Positions 22,651 through 32,155 of a stretch of DNA of 64,000 bases are shown here, in pieces; positions within the stretch are counted from its first letter, which is position 1, and every line of letters begins with the position of its first letter. Position numbers and translations under genes: made by a program. Below the pieces are notes generated by a model that saw only the letters and a program-made list of their open reading frames with translations, was not told the origin of the DNA and made no database searches. Origin of the DNA: Petunia secreta (taxonomy: Eukaryota > Streptophyta > Magnoliopsida > Solanales > Solanaceae); NCBI GenBank assembly GCA_029990175.1, contig JARKIP010000215.1:1-64000 (forward strand). Reading direction: 5' to 3'.

Positions 22651-23896
22651 CATCCTATCAGGCATTTTAAATTGTACGGGTTGTATATGGCCGGCTGCTT
22701 TGTGGGTATGTTGGTCTTTCTGGTGGTGGATTTTGGTACATGGGCTGAGTATTGTAGACTGGATAGGTGGATGTGGGTGGAATGTATGGGTATGATGGAG
22801 GAGGTGTTTGGTAGTAGTGCTTATGGGTGGGCGAGCGATCAAGTGACGCAGCCACGAAGGAGACATCGTCCTTCTTCTTTCTTGATGTGGTAGTGCTTCC
22901 ATCTTCTAGGGCTTTGTTGGTTGCTTGTAGTACAACCAAGCTAATGATCCTTCCAGTCTTCGGTCCATCTTCGACCATATCTCCGATCTTGATCAAGTCT
23001 CCAAACTTCTTATCTTGCAGATTCAGCATCTTATCACAATAGACGCCTTTTTGTATGCGGATGAAGGTAGCCACTATATCGGTGTCTTCCATGGGAGATT
23101 GGACCTTGGCGGCTTCAGCCCTCTATTTAGTTGCAAATTCTCTAAAAGTCTCAGTGGGCTTCTTCTTCAATTTCTCTAAGTAGAACCGATCAGGCATAAC
23201 ATCAGTGTTGTGCCCAAAACTGTCAGCGAAATCTCCAGCCATTGCTTCCCAGTTCGTCCACTTCTTTGTTTGTTGCTTAGAGTACCATATCAGCGCATCT
23301 CCAGTCCGACTGCGGTTGAACATTTGCATGCGGATCTTTTCGTCATGTCCAACTCCAATCAACTTATCGCAATAAGATCTCAAATGAGCCATTGGGTCTG
23401 CACTGCCGTCGAACGTATTGAACTTGGGCGTCTTATAGCCTTCGGGCTTCTTTAAATCGGGATACAAGCAGAGGTCCTCATAAGCTAGCCCTCGGGTTCC
23501 TTTGGTACTTTGGAATTGCTTGAACTTCTCTACCAACCATTGGACTTACTCCTTGGTGCTGTCTGGGTCTTCCTTTGTCCATGCAAACATCTCATGGTCT
23601 TTGGTGGGCGATGCGATGGTTTTTGTTTCAACAGTGAAGGAGGGTAAGTTGTTTTGTGGTACTTTTGAGGGTGCGGTGCAGCTTGGGTAAGGAACGTCTT
23701 TTTCAGGGTATAATGGATCTTTTCCGTGAGGGCATGTGGTTTTGTTTGGTTCAACGATCTCATCAGCACAGGCAAGAGGGATCCTATTCTCCAACTCGAA
23801 CAGTCTCTGTTCCAACTTAGCATAGTCTTCGTAGGAAACCACACCTTGCTTTTCAGGAGATCCATTTCCGACTTTGTCAAACTCAGCCTTGATATT
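22650..23896 (-). pseudogene. Ogre copy C gag N-terminal and capsid region
   Basis: Starts at the sequence matching D's gag (MAELDKVGNG), but the first codon reads AAG instead of ATG. Capsid motifs are present (LRSYCDKLIGVGHDEKIRMQ, about 23390-23330; MPDRFYLEKLKKKPTETFR, about 23200-23150). A TAA at 23546-23548 replaces a Gln codon and a TAG near 23123 replaces a Trp codon, judged against D. A proline/tyrosine-rich stretch (about 22830-22700) follows. Upstream of 23897 homology to D stops abruptly and the MATE-bearing block begins. Confidence 0.8.
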
Positions 23897-24660
23897 GTAT
23901 TTACTTTATTGTCTGTGAACCCTTTCTAATATTATCTATTTAACATATTCGGCAAGTTTTAGGCATAAACAGTGCCAGTATGGGCTTTAAAAGCGGATAA
24001 TATGTGCCATGAACTTGAGCTATGATAGCCTAGGTTTGCATTGAAGGAGAGCAATGCACTTCTAGTTTCCTTCAGTTGAAAGCTATTTGAGAGTAAGTGA
24101 GAACATTCAATGTCGAGAGATTTGAAGAGCAAGTAATGTGCAGAGAAGTTTCTCTAAGCAAGTGTTCCTTACCGAGTTGTCAAGTTATTAGAGTCCAGTT
24201 TTGGCTATTGAGTTGTAACCTTTTATGCTTAGTCTAGAAGCAATTTGTAAGGTTTTGCTTCAAACAATTAGCTTCTTGTTATATTTAACATGTAGGGGTC
24301 GCAATAGTTTAGTGATTGTTGGGATAAAAGAGCTTAGGGACAAGTTTTTGTGTTGCAAGTAATTGAGTATACCTTAGTTTTCATACCAGAGTTGAGTTTA
24401 ATTTCCACAGGGGAATAGTCGTGGTTTTTATATCTTTGAGCTAGGATGGTGGTATTCTACGTAAAAATTGTGTATTTTTTACCTTCAAGAACTTTGCTGT
24501 CTCTCAATACACGATTAGGAGCAGTGGGTGAAAGAAATCCATCTAGTAGTTCCTTTGTGTGGATTTAATTATAGAAAGAATTTGAAGTAAAAATTTTTAA
24601 CAACTCAATCCATCCCTCCCCCTCCCCCCTTATGCTCCCTTTTGTGTTGATTGGTGCCTA
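23897..24660. other. No gene recognised
   Basis: AT-rich sequence downstream of the last visible MATE exon. None of the later MATE exons is found. The stretch around 24300-24600 has the look of a decayed copia-type LTR but I cannot define its ends. Confidence 0.4.
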
Positions 24661-24663
24661 AAA

Positions 24664-24947
24664 TAACAATGTTTTCCAAAAAGTAAGCAATTTCCTGGTG
24701 TCTGGTTGTCCGAAAATAATCTCCACGAAAAATAATTTCCACCAAAAAGGGCAAAAAGAATTTCCCTTACTTGGGCAGATTTTTCATTGCAAGTATCTCA
24801 ACCTTTAACTTGACAATCAATCTTTACACAAACAAAAATTCATAAAATTATCCAGTTTTACTAATATTATTTGTAATCTTTTTTTCCAGAAAATCTTTTC
24901 CACTCGGCAACCAAACTTCGAAAAACATTTTCTAGAAAACATTATCC
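24664..24947. mobile_element. MITE-like element with imperfect terminal inverted repeats
   Basis: The left end (AATGTTTTCCAAAA ... TCTGGTTGTCCG, 24668-24711) mirrors the right end (CGGCAACCAAACTTCG ... TTTTCTAGAAAACATT, 24905-24943). It is short, AT-rich and without coding capacity. No clear target duplication. Confidence 0.5.
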
Positions 24948-25001
24948 GTATTATAACTTTTGTCATATCAAGCAGAACCTAAGTGACAAAAGGAAGCATA
25001 C

Positions 25002-27059
25002 CATATGGATAGAACAGAAGTCTCGAGTGTTAGGATTTGGCAACAGACCAGAGAGCAGAATGATTAGCTCAAATGACCACCACTCCAAGCTATAAAACCA
25101 TTATAACAAACAAAAAAATGAAATTAACATATTAGGGATCAAGAGACAAGAATCATATATAGTAACTCAATCACAAAGAACATATGTATGTTTTGCAATT
25201 GACATTACCAAACCATTACTGCAGATGGAATAGCAAAGTGAAAGAATTCCCTGGAGAACGATGCTCGAGTCTGTTCGCAAGTCGATGAGTACTTCACATA
25301 AAGCATAAGCAATATCACATTCAACGTACAGGACAAAGTAATGGATAATGCTGCTCCTGCATTCCCTAAATGTAATTTGAATACGAAAGCCCAACACATA
25401 GGCAATTGGAAGCATAGAGATACAACTGCACTCCAAAGCATTGGTTGGATTAAACTCTGTGACTGCAAGTACCGGACAAGTGATTGTAGAATTGCATATG
25501 GAAATAGTGTAGGAATGAGCCAAATTGCGTACTTTCCATCTTCAGTCGCGATTGTAGGATCTTGGCCCATCAATATAAGCAATTTATCCGTGAAGATCCA
25601 CAGAACAGAGACTGGTATGCATACTAGGAATAGACGAATAATTGCACTATAAGTAAATGTTCCAAGCTTCCGATATTGTCCAGCCCCATATGCCTGCCCG
25701 CATAGAGTCTCCAGTGCACTAGCCATTCCGAACTGCAACACAATAAATACAAGATGATTATTCATTAACATCTTCATTTATATTTTAATACAATTGATAA
25801 CAAGGTATACATGGGGCAATAGAAGCCCATTTTAGACAAATACTCAAATTTCTCAAATTTCAATGGAAAGATAAGCATGCCAAACCATCTTAACAAATTC
25901 CCATTCGTCAGAGAAATTAAAGAAAAGAACTATCCAAGGTAAATGGCCAGTTTCCACTCACTACCAAAAGGGCACCTTTACTATTTAGAGCATGGATGGA
26001 ATATGTTAATCCCCGTCTTCTTTACCAAGAAAGACAAATCAACAGTATTAAGTAAAGGATGACCTTAATGAACCAAGAATACCAAAGAATTAAGCAAATC
26101 GTGCTTTGAAGATTCCTACTTTCTTCAATTTTGGTTTGGCTAATAAAAAATCTCAGTCGACTACATTATGTCAGAACTAAAATTAACAAATTAAAGGAAG
26201 AATATTTGGCTACACAGATTGCTACGTCCACTGAACTTTATCGAAACACAGTAAAGACAAAAAATATGTTAATATTGTTTATCTTAACATAACTTAACTA
26301 CATGTAAATTGCTCAAAATTCAAAATGAATCCCGGCTTTGAGTAAAGTAGTTTTTTCTTCTTTTTCTTTTTCTCATTTAGATTTTTTTTTTTTAATCTTT
26401 TCCTTTATAAAATTATGGGTAACCACACGGCGAGACTTCTTAGTTTCTTTTAGTGGTATATTTTGAGACAGAAACATGATCTTCTAATAATTTGTACTTT
26501 TGGAGCAATTCACACATAATTATCTATTTAATTGCATAAAAGAAAAGTTTTGTAAATTTACTGTTATAGTGCATACAGTCTGTTACTTTAATGTTACGCA
26601 AAATAATTTTATGAATATACTACTATAATGAGCATAGTTCAAATATCATAAGTGAAACTTATCCCCAGTTGCTAGGAGGCTATTCTAAACCTTAAAGATT
26701 ATAATGTTTATGGTCATGGCATATAATTATAGTCATTTTTGATAGGGAGTACTTGACTCAGAAAATTTATATTAGCCTGGCCCCCAAAGCGTGGGGGGGG
26801 GGGGGGTGGGGAAGGAGGGAAACTTACAAGAACTCTGAAGCCTGTAACATTGGAAAGTGAAGTAGCAATACAAGCACTAGAAAGTTGAAGTTCACCAAGA
26901 TGACCCAACATTATCATTGGTAAAATCCTCAATAGGTACTGTGACACTGTCACCACTATCATTGGTATTGCTATGCTACTCACCTCTTTCAGCTCTTCCA
27001 CAAACACCTTACGCTTCCCTTCTTCTTCATTCCCCAAGTAGCAGTAGCTCGTGATCCAT
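25002..27059 (-). pseudogene. MATE/DTX efflux transporter, 5' three exons, truncated and frameshifted
   Basis: Plant MATE transporters export cations, alkaloids or flavonoids across plasma or vacuolar membranes in exchange for protons. Exon 1 (27059-26828) has VSSIAIPMIVVTVSQYLLR and LGHLGELQLSSACIATSL. Exon 2 (25732-25209) has the hallmark FGMASALETLCGQAYGAGQY and several membrane segments. Exon 3 (25089-25002) has CLEWWSFELIILLSGLLPNP. All junctions are GT/AG and in phase. Two single-base insertions break it: one in a G run at 27032-27035, putting the likely ATG (27059-27057) out of frame, and one C in exon 3 near 25031 (88 nt instead of the usual 87). Later exons, about half of a normal protein of roughly 480 residues, are absent. 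Not functional as seen. Confidence 0.85.
26790..26815. repeat. Poly-G/poly-C run in MATE intron 1
   Basis: About 14 consecutive G on the plus strand, roughly 15 nt inside intron 1 from the exon 1 donor. Likely length-variable. Confidence 0.8.
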
Positions 27060-27205
27060 TTCCATTAATTTATTTAGTTTCTACTTAATTTGGTTCTTCA
27101 ATAATTTGGACCAGGGTTTGATTTTTCCGATCTTGTACTTTTATATATATATGAAAAGTGTTCCAACTTGTGTGACAATAATGTCAACAAAGATAACTAA
27201 CAACT

Positions 27206-27559
27206 TGTTTGGATTAACCCATTGTATCGTATTGTATTGTTATTATGAGTACAACGTTTGTTTTGATTGTTACTTTAATTGCTATTGCATTGAATCGTTA
27301 AATTTATGATTATGTAATCATGAAAACTGTCACTTCATGTAACGACCGATTTGGTCGAATCGCGTCGTTACTTATTTTTCTTTTCCATCATGCCCTCACT
27401 TATTATTTAATATTCTCATTTTTTCCTTTACCTTATATTCACTTACTAAACCACGATAAACAAAACAGTCTATCCAAACATTATACAACACAATACGATA
27501 CAGTACGATACAATACAACACAATATATTACGAAACGATGGGTAACAACCGTCCAAACG
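27206..27559. mobile_element. MITE upstream of MATE exon 1
   Basis: Left end TGTTTGGATTAACCCATTGT and right end ATGGGTAACAACCGTCCAAACG are imperfect inverted repeats. They are followed inward by complementary TATTGTATTG / CAATACAATA stretches. About 354 bp with no coding capacity. It lies about 150 bp upstream of the MATE start. Confidence 0.65.
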
Positions 27560-27639
27560 GAGTGTAAAGAAAGAAAGAGCATTGAAATGTATGGTCGTAG
27601 AACTCTCATTGAAATTCTGTTACTAGAATGCACAAACCA

Positions 27640-27644
27640 AACTA
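27640..27644 (+). repeat. Target-site duplication of E3, left copy
   Basis: AACTA, repeated exactly at 32765-32769 on the other side. Confidence 0.9.
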
Positions 27645-27764
27645 TGATGCAAGCCAAATTGGCTATCTAGGCAGCATATTAGTGAATCCTAGATGCATGT
27701 TCGTGTTCGTGGGAGCTTTAGAGAAGAGGGGCATTAGTTTAGGCCGAGACTTAGAGAGCTCGGC

Positions 27765-27866
27765 GAGTTACTCAATGGGCAGAGCTACTCGACGAGCAGA
27801 GCTACTCAACATGCAGAGCTATTCAACGAGCAGAGCTACTCAACGAGCAGAGCTACTCAACGGGCA
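27765..27866 (+). repeat. 17-bp tandem repeat, six units
   Basis: The unit is GAGCTACTCAACGAGCA with one to three changes per copy. The 3' LTR has four units at 32179-32246. Confidence 0.92.
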
Positions 27867-28067
27867 GCTTCATACTTGGGGTGTTGGGGAGCTTTAAAAC
27901 GGGCAGCAACTTAGGATACTCGGGCAGCTTCTCACCGAGCTCTTATTTGATACTTTACATAGACAATCATAGTTATTGGGCCCTGCGTGGTCGCTTGACA
28001 TTTAGCCAAATATTGGCCTTTCTTTAGTTAACCTTTTCCTAGTTGATTTAGGTATTAAGGGCTGATC

Positions 28068-28074
28068 TATATAA
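28068..28074 (+). promoter_or_regulatory. TATA box of E3 5' LTR
   Basis: TATATAA in GATCTATATAAGCCCC; also present in the 3' LTR near 32447. The transcription start is probably about 30 bp downstream. Confidence 0.65.
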
Positions 28075-28359
28075 GCCCCACTTAGACTTTATTTTCATTC
28101 AGCACCTTTGATAATAGAACGCAGCTTTATGCTCTCAAAAACAAAACCTTTGTGAACTTGTCCAATTTGGTGAAATCAAGATTGCACTTGTTCCTCCATT
28201 GATCATTCAATTTACATGGTCCAAGTGATCTTGAGGATTGTTGCATAGCTCTAGGTGCTCTTTGACTTCCTACTAAATTCCTTGTTGTAGTTCAAACTGT
28301 GTCTTGCTTCTATCTTTTTATCATTGTTTCTTGATTCCTCTAATTTAGATTGCATCAGT

Positions 28360-28371
28360 TGGTATCAGAGC
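28360..28371 (+). other. Primer binding site of E3 (tRNA-iMet)
   Basis: TGGTATCAGAGC, two bases after the 5' LTR. Confidence 0.92.
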
Positions 28372-29216
28372 TTGGAAAGGGTTTGTTTCTACATACCCAA
28401 TCCTGTTCTTCGTGCCCTAGTTTTAGGTTCTTGGTTTTAGATTTCCATTAATTTTCGTTTTTATTAATAAAAAAAAAAGAGAAGAAAACGTGAAAAGAAC
28501 AAAAAACAGCCGTGTTTAATTGTTGGTTGATGATATTGCATGCTTAGGGTTTGAAATCTTGAAAGTTTAGTTGAATCTTAGCTTGTTTCTTGAAGAATTT
28601 AGCCTTGTTTCTTGGAATCTTGAATAGGTGCTGCGTTCTTGGACTTGTAGAACTAATCTTCTTGAGTTCTTGAATTGTTCTTGAACAATTTAGGACGTTC
28701 TTGATTGAGTTCTTGAGAGTTCTTGACAAATGTACTAGAACACGTTAGAAACAAGTGAAAGAAAACGTGTAGTAAGATTCTTGAAACAATCTTGATTGAA
28801 TTCTTGAAGTGGTGAGATTAATTGCTGAATTTCTTTGTTGTTTAAGAGGCTTGGAAGGGCTGCACATTAGAGAAAGAAGGAGGAAACCCTAAGCCTAATT
28901 CAAGAGGGAAATAAATCCCAATTCAAAGAGGAGAAGTTTACCCACTTTCCAAGTAAGGGAATTAGTTTTCCTTTAGCTTTGGGAGAGTGTTTGGGCTGAT
29001 GATCCTAGGGGAAAAGGGAATGTAAATTTCGGCCTTGGAGTGTAGAAAAAGGGGTAAAAGTTCTCCAAATTAGGGTTGGAAAGCAAGGGAAAAGAGGGAA
29101 AACTTATCCTACTCAAAAGGGGCTTGTTCTAGGCGCCTAATTAAGGGTAGAAAATCAGATTTTCATAGAATTTCCTTATTTCTATGTGAACATCACTTCT
29201 AATTAGTAATTCTTAG
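28372..29216 (+). other. E3 leader, exonic part, rich in TTCTTGA motifs
   Basis: No gene. Between 28540 and 28810 the motif TTCTTGA recurs about ten times, five times as the palindrome TTCTTGAA (28587, 28667, 28678, 28778, 28801), which fits the heat-shock element pattern TTCnnGAA. Confidence 0.6.
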
Positions 29217-29551
29217 GTAATTCTTCTACTTAAGTTAATTACTAATCCTTGAGCTTGTAGGACTTCGTGCTAAAACTCAGAATTTCCAACTTTCGTAGTT
29301 TAATTCTTTGGCTTCCCGTGCTCACTTTAAAAGCTGTCCGCCTATAGAGTCACATCAATTCACTCTTCCCGAAGAGAACCTGTGAACTTGAAGGTCAATG
29401 AGAAACTTGATCCATTCTGAGGAAGCCATTTGGAACGAGTTGTGAGTGATCCTACCCACTAAATTGAGTGAACCCGAGTGTCATTCAAAAGTGAGGGAGC
29501 GAGTGAGGTAATTTCTAACCTTAACATATTTTCTAGTCTTTGTGTGTGCAG
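29217..29551 (+). other. Predicted leader intron of E3 (335 nt)
   Basis: Donor TTAG/GTAATT at 29216/29217, branch-like TTTCTAACC near 29514, acceptor TTTGTGTGTGCAG ending at 29551. The gag-like ATG begins at 29556. It matches the positions and lengths predicted in E1 and E2. Confidence 0.5.
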
Positions 29552-29555
29552 GTAC

Positions 29556-30659
29556 ATGGCTGGACTAGTTGATAAGCAAGAGGGTCTCCCCGAGCTTACT
29601 TTGGCCGATGTTTGGGCCGAGATGAGATTAATGAAAGCTAACTTAGGACGATATATTGATAGCATGGAAGCCCGTGTTGACGAGCTTGAAAAGGAGCAGA
29701 CATCTATGACTCCAAAATCTACTTGTAATGAGCTTAACTTGGGCAGTCCCCAAGTAATTATGCCAACACCGAGGTTCCACAAGTTAAAGGTGAATGTTTG
29801 TGGTTATAAGAGTTTCGATCTTGAGCTTGATGAGTTGTGTGAAGTCACACTTATTTCACCTGAAGTTGTTGATCTTTTGCACTTAACATGGGTGAGACGA
29901 AGATATCCATATCTCTATGATGGATATAAGGTTGAGTAGAAGGTCAAGGTAATAGTGTCACGAGGAGAATACCTTGAAACGATTTGGTGTGATGTGTATC
30001 CTCTTCAAACATGTGACTTGTGTTTCGGGCAGCCATGGTTCTTACATAATAATGTTCCATATGTGCGAGATTGGATAAGGCATGTGGTGGACGATGAAAG
30101 ATGGCCTCTAATGCCATTCCCGCTTACAAAGAAAAGTCCCAATAGTGCTTATGCCTCTTTTATGCACGTAGAGAAGTGTAATAATCAAAAGGGAAAGTTT
30201 GGGGTGAATAATGTAGTTGGGTTACCACCAAAGAGACAAGAGGATGTAGTTGAAAAGAATATGAGAGAAAAGAAAGAAGAAAAGAAAAGAGGGGAAGTTT
30301 TTCATTCTAACGCTTATAATTCTTCTTTCTCCTCTACTTGTTTAAATTCTCTTGCAGGTACCATTGGAAACGAGCTTGGGAGTGAACACCACTTATTGGA
30401 AGCGCAAGAAGAACGCGTTTTAGGGGCTGCCCATGGTGATATAGGGTCTGCCCGTGTTGACTCTAAGCTTGAAGGAGAGAATGAAGGTAAACAAGGTCGA
30501 TCTTGTGACCTTCAAGGTAAGTTTACTACACTCGATACTCTAGGAGCTAGTGAAGTGAAAGTTAATGATGTGAGAATAGCAGTGGTAAGTCATGTTTGGA
30601 CCTTATGTCGTCGCTGCCTTGCAATTGAAATTTCAATAAGGTTTGTGATGATACACTAG
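29556..30659 (+). pseudogene. E3 ORF A: gag-start and protease-like frame with one internal TAG
   Basis: ATG at 29556 opens a frame with one stop (TAG, 29937-29939) up to 30659. The N-terminus (LADVWAEMRLMKANLGRYID) looks like the helical start of gypsy gag. The middle resembles a retropepsin fold by its pattern: VDLLHLTWVRRRYPYLYDG, then IWCDVYPLQTCDLCFGQPW, matching DVVPMQACHLLFGRPW of E2. The catalytic DSG is replaced by a non-catalytic sequence (ELDELCEV). The gag core and zinc knuckle are absent. The C-terminus (30240-30300) is Lys/Glu-rich. Probably a degenerate protein of a parasitic element; a structural role cannot be excluded. Confidence 0.65.
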
Positions 30660-30709
30660 TTGTTCTTGAATGTGCTCCTAAACTTAAAACTACTTGTGAG
30701 TTTGATGTC

Positions 30710-32155
30710 ATGAAAACTAGTGTTGACACTTGTGTTGATGGTCTAGGTATTAAAAGTGATGCTTCTTGGGATGTTAATAATGAAAGAATGTGTGCTGTCC
30801 AAGAAGTAGAATTTAATCATCACTTGGTTGATCCTGGAATTGAAGGTGTAGAGTCCTTTTTGATTTCTTTTGATGTCAAAATGGACCATGGTAATGAGAC
30901 TGAATTATGTGATGAACTTGGTACTTTTGACGTCAATGGTGTCGTGAATTTAAGTGAAACATTTCTTGTGAATCTATTCTTACGTGGAGATACTTGTTTA
31001 GATAATGAGTTTGAGTATCTTAAATTTCTTTCTTATGATGGAAGTAACTCCTTGTTTGATAGTAGTTCACTTGGTAGAGGGCATTGTCATGAGAAGGGAA
31101 GTGTGAATCTTTGTTTAACTCCAGCTTCTTCTTTGTGTTGTCCAAATATTGGCATTGAGCTTGGGTATATACATGTTTATGAAAATATGCCTATTGTTGT
31201 AGAGACCACTGATGAAGTTACACTAGGAAACACTTTTCTTTACTATTTATTTTCCTATGATGAGGGTCATGAGGGTGTTAGGAGTTTTTGTGAGATGGAT
31301 GATAATTCTGATTTTTATACATGGATTGATACTCTTGCTTGCTCTAGGATAGAGGATGGGAAATGCTTTTATCTCATGAGTCATGCTTCTCTGGTATACT
31401 GTTGTTGTGATTGGATACATCCTTCTTGCTACAGCTTGTTGTTACAATATGAATTTCTTGAGACATGTGTCATGTTTGATGTGTTGACCTCGTTGGTTTT
31501 TGACTCGGGAATTGATTTTAAAATTGGTCACTTGCTTGACTTAATGGCTTTGGAATGGGCTGGTAAGATGTTCCCGAGTTTTGGTTTGATATGTCATACT
31601 AGTGTTGTGTGTAACCTTGGAAAGCACTCCGTGTGTTTGAAAGTAATGCATGTGGAGGGCTGCTGGAAAGATACTCCGTGAAAGTTATTATGGTATGCAA
31701 CCCGAACTTGTAAACTCTATGTGGACGGTATGTTTTCTTGGCTTATGCTTATATTTGGGCTTTCTAAAGCTATGAAGGTTTGTATAATTATCTTTGGGCA
31801 GTTTGGCAGCGTTTTTGTGTCATATCTTGGTCATGTGATTGTGAGGCTACTTAGCTATTGCCTAGTTGAGAGTTGGGAGATATCTATACTCATTCATGTC
31901 CATGTTTTGCAGGAATCAGATTCGAGGACGAATCCTTTTCAAGAGAGGGAGAATGATGTAAATGTAGTCCATAAAGGAGAGACCTTGATGATGAGCCATA
32001 GATGCCGTGATGTTGATGCTGTGATTTCGAGGACGAAATCCTTCCAAGAAGGGGAGGATGATGCAAGCCAAATTGGCTATCCAGGCAGCATGTTAGTGAA
32101 TCCTAGATGCATGTTCGTGTTCGTGGGAGCTTTGGAGAAGAGGGGCATTGGTTGA
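30710..32155 (+). pseudogene. E3 ORF B: unknown protein in place of pol, one internal TGA
   Basis: Frame of 323 codons (30710-31681), ending in TGA (31679-31681). It continues in the same frame to 32155, about 480 codons in all. I recognise no domain. It is rich in Cys, Asp and Val and shows no RT (no YxDD), RNase H or integrase signature. The last part (SRTNPFQERENDV ... SRTKSFQEGEDDASQ) is the gypsy pol tail seen in E2, running over the polypurine tract into the 3' LTR. So the middle of pol has been replaced while the ends were kept. The frame also seems open just upstream of 30710, so the original start may be earlier. The TGA may be a CGA to TGA change or read through. Confidence 0.6.
32045..32058 (+). 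other. Polypurine tract of E3, with a second tract-like copy upstream
   Basis: CAAGAAGGGGAGGA directly before the LTR start. A similar block (CAAGAGAGGGAGAATGATG) lies about 105 bp upstream at 31940-31958, also followed by TGATG. Confidence 0.8.

Larger units (their letters stand above)
23897..27624. other. 3.7-kb MATE-bearing block inside Ogre copy C
   Basis: At the left edge, the sequence follows the reverse complement of D's gag start up to 23896. At the right edge it resumes matching D's ORF1-gag spacer at 27625. In D these points are only about 75 bp apart. The block carries MATE exons 1-3 and their introns in the same orientation as copy C, one MITE-like element in the truncated end and another upstream of exon 1. 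I see no terminal inverted repeats or target duplication at its ends. Confidence 0.65.
27645..28357 (+). repeat. E3 5' LTR (713 bp)
   Basis: Begins TGATGCAAGCC and ends GATTGCATCA. It contains six 17-bp tandem units (27765-27866), against four in the 3' LTR, and a TATATAA box at 28068-28074. It lacks about 26 bp present in the 3' LTR near 32650. Otherwise the two LTRs differ by only a few percent. Confidence 0.92.

Noticed and set aside
24000..24600. Copia LTR
   Set aside because: Text-like resemblance only; no TG...CA ends, primer site or second LTR found.
25209..27059. Functional MATE transporter gene
   Set aside because: Later exons missing, no in-frame ATG for exon 1, frameshift in exon 3.
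23897..27624. Helitron or Pack-MULE as carrier of the MATE fragment
   Set aside because: No TC...CTRR ends between A and T, no long terminal inverted repeats and no 9-bp duplication seen at the block edges; left open but not claimed.
28360..28371. Possible tRNA gene
   Set aside because: Only the 12-base primer site matching the tRNA 3' end is present; no cloverleaf around it.
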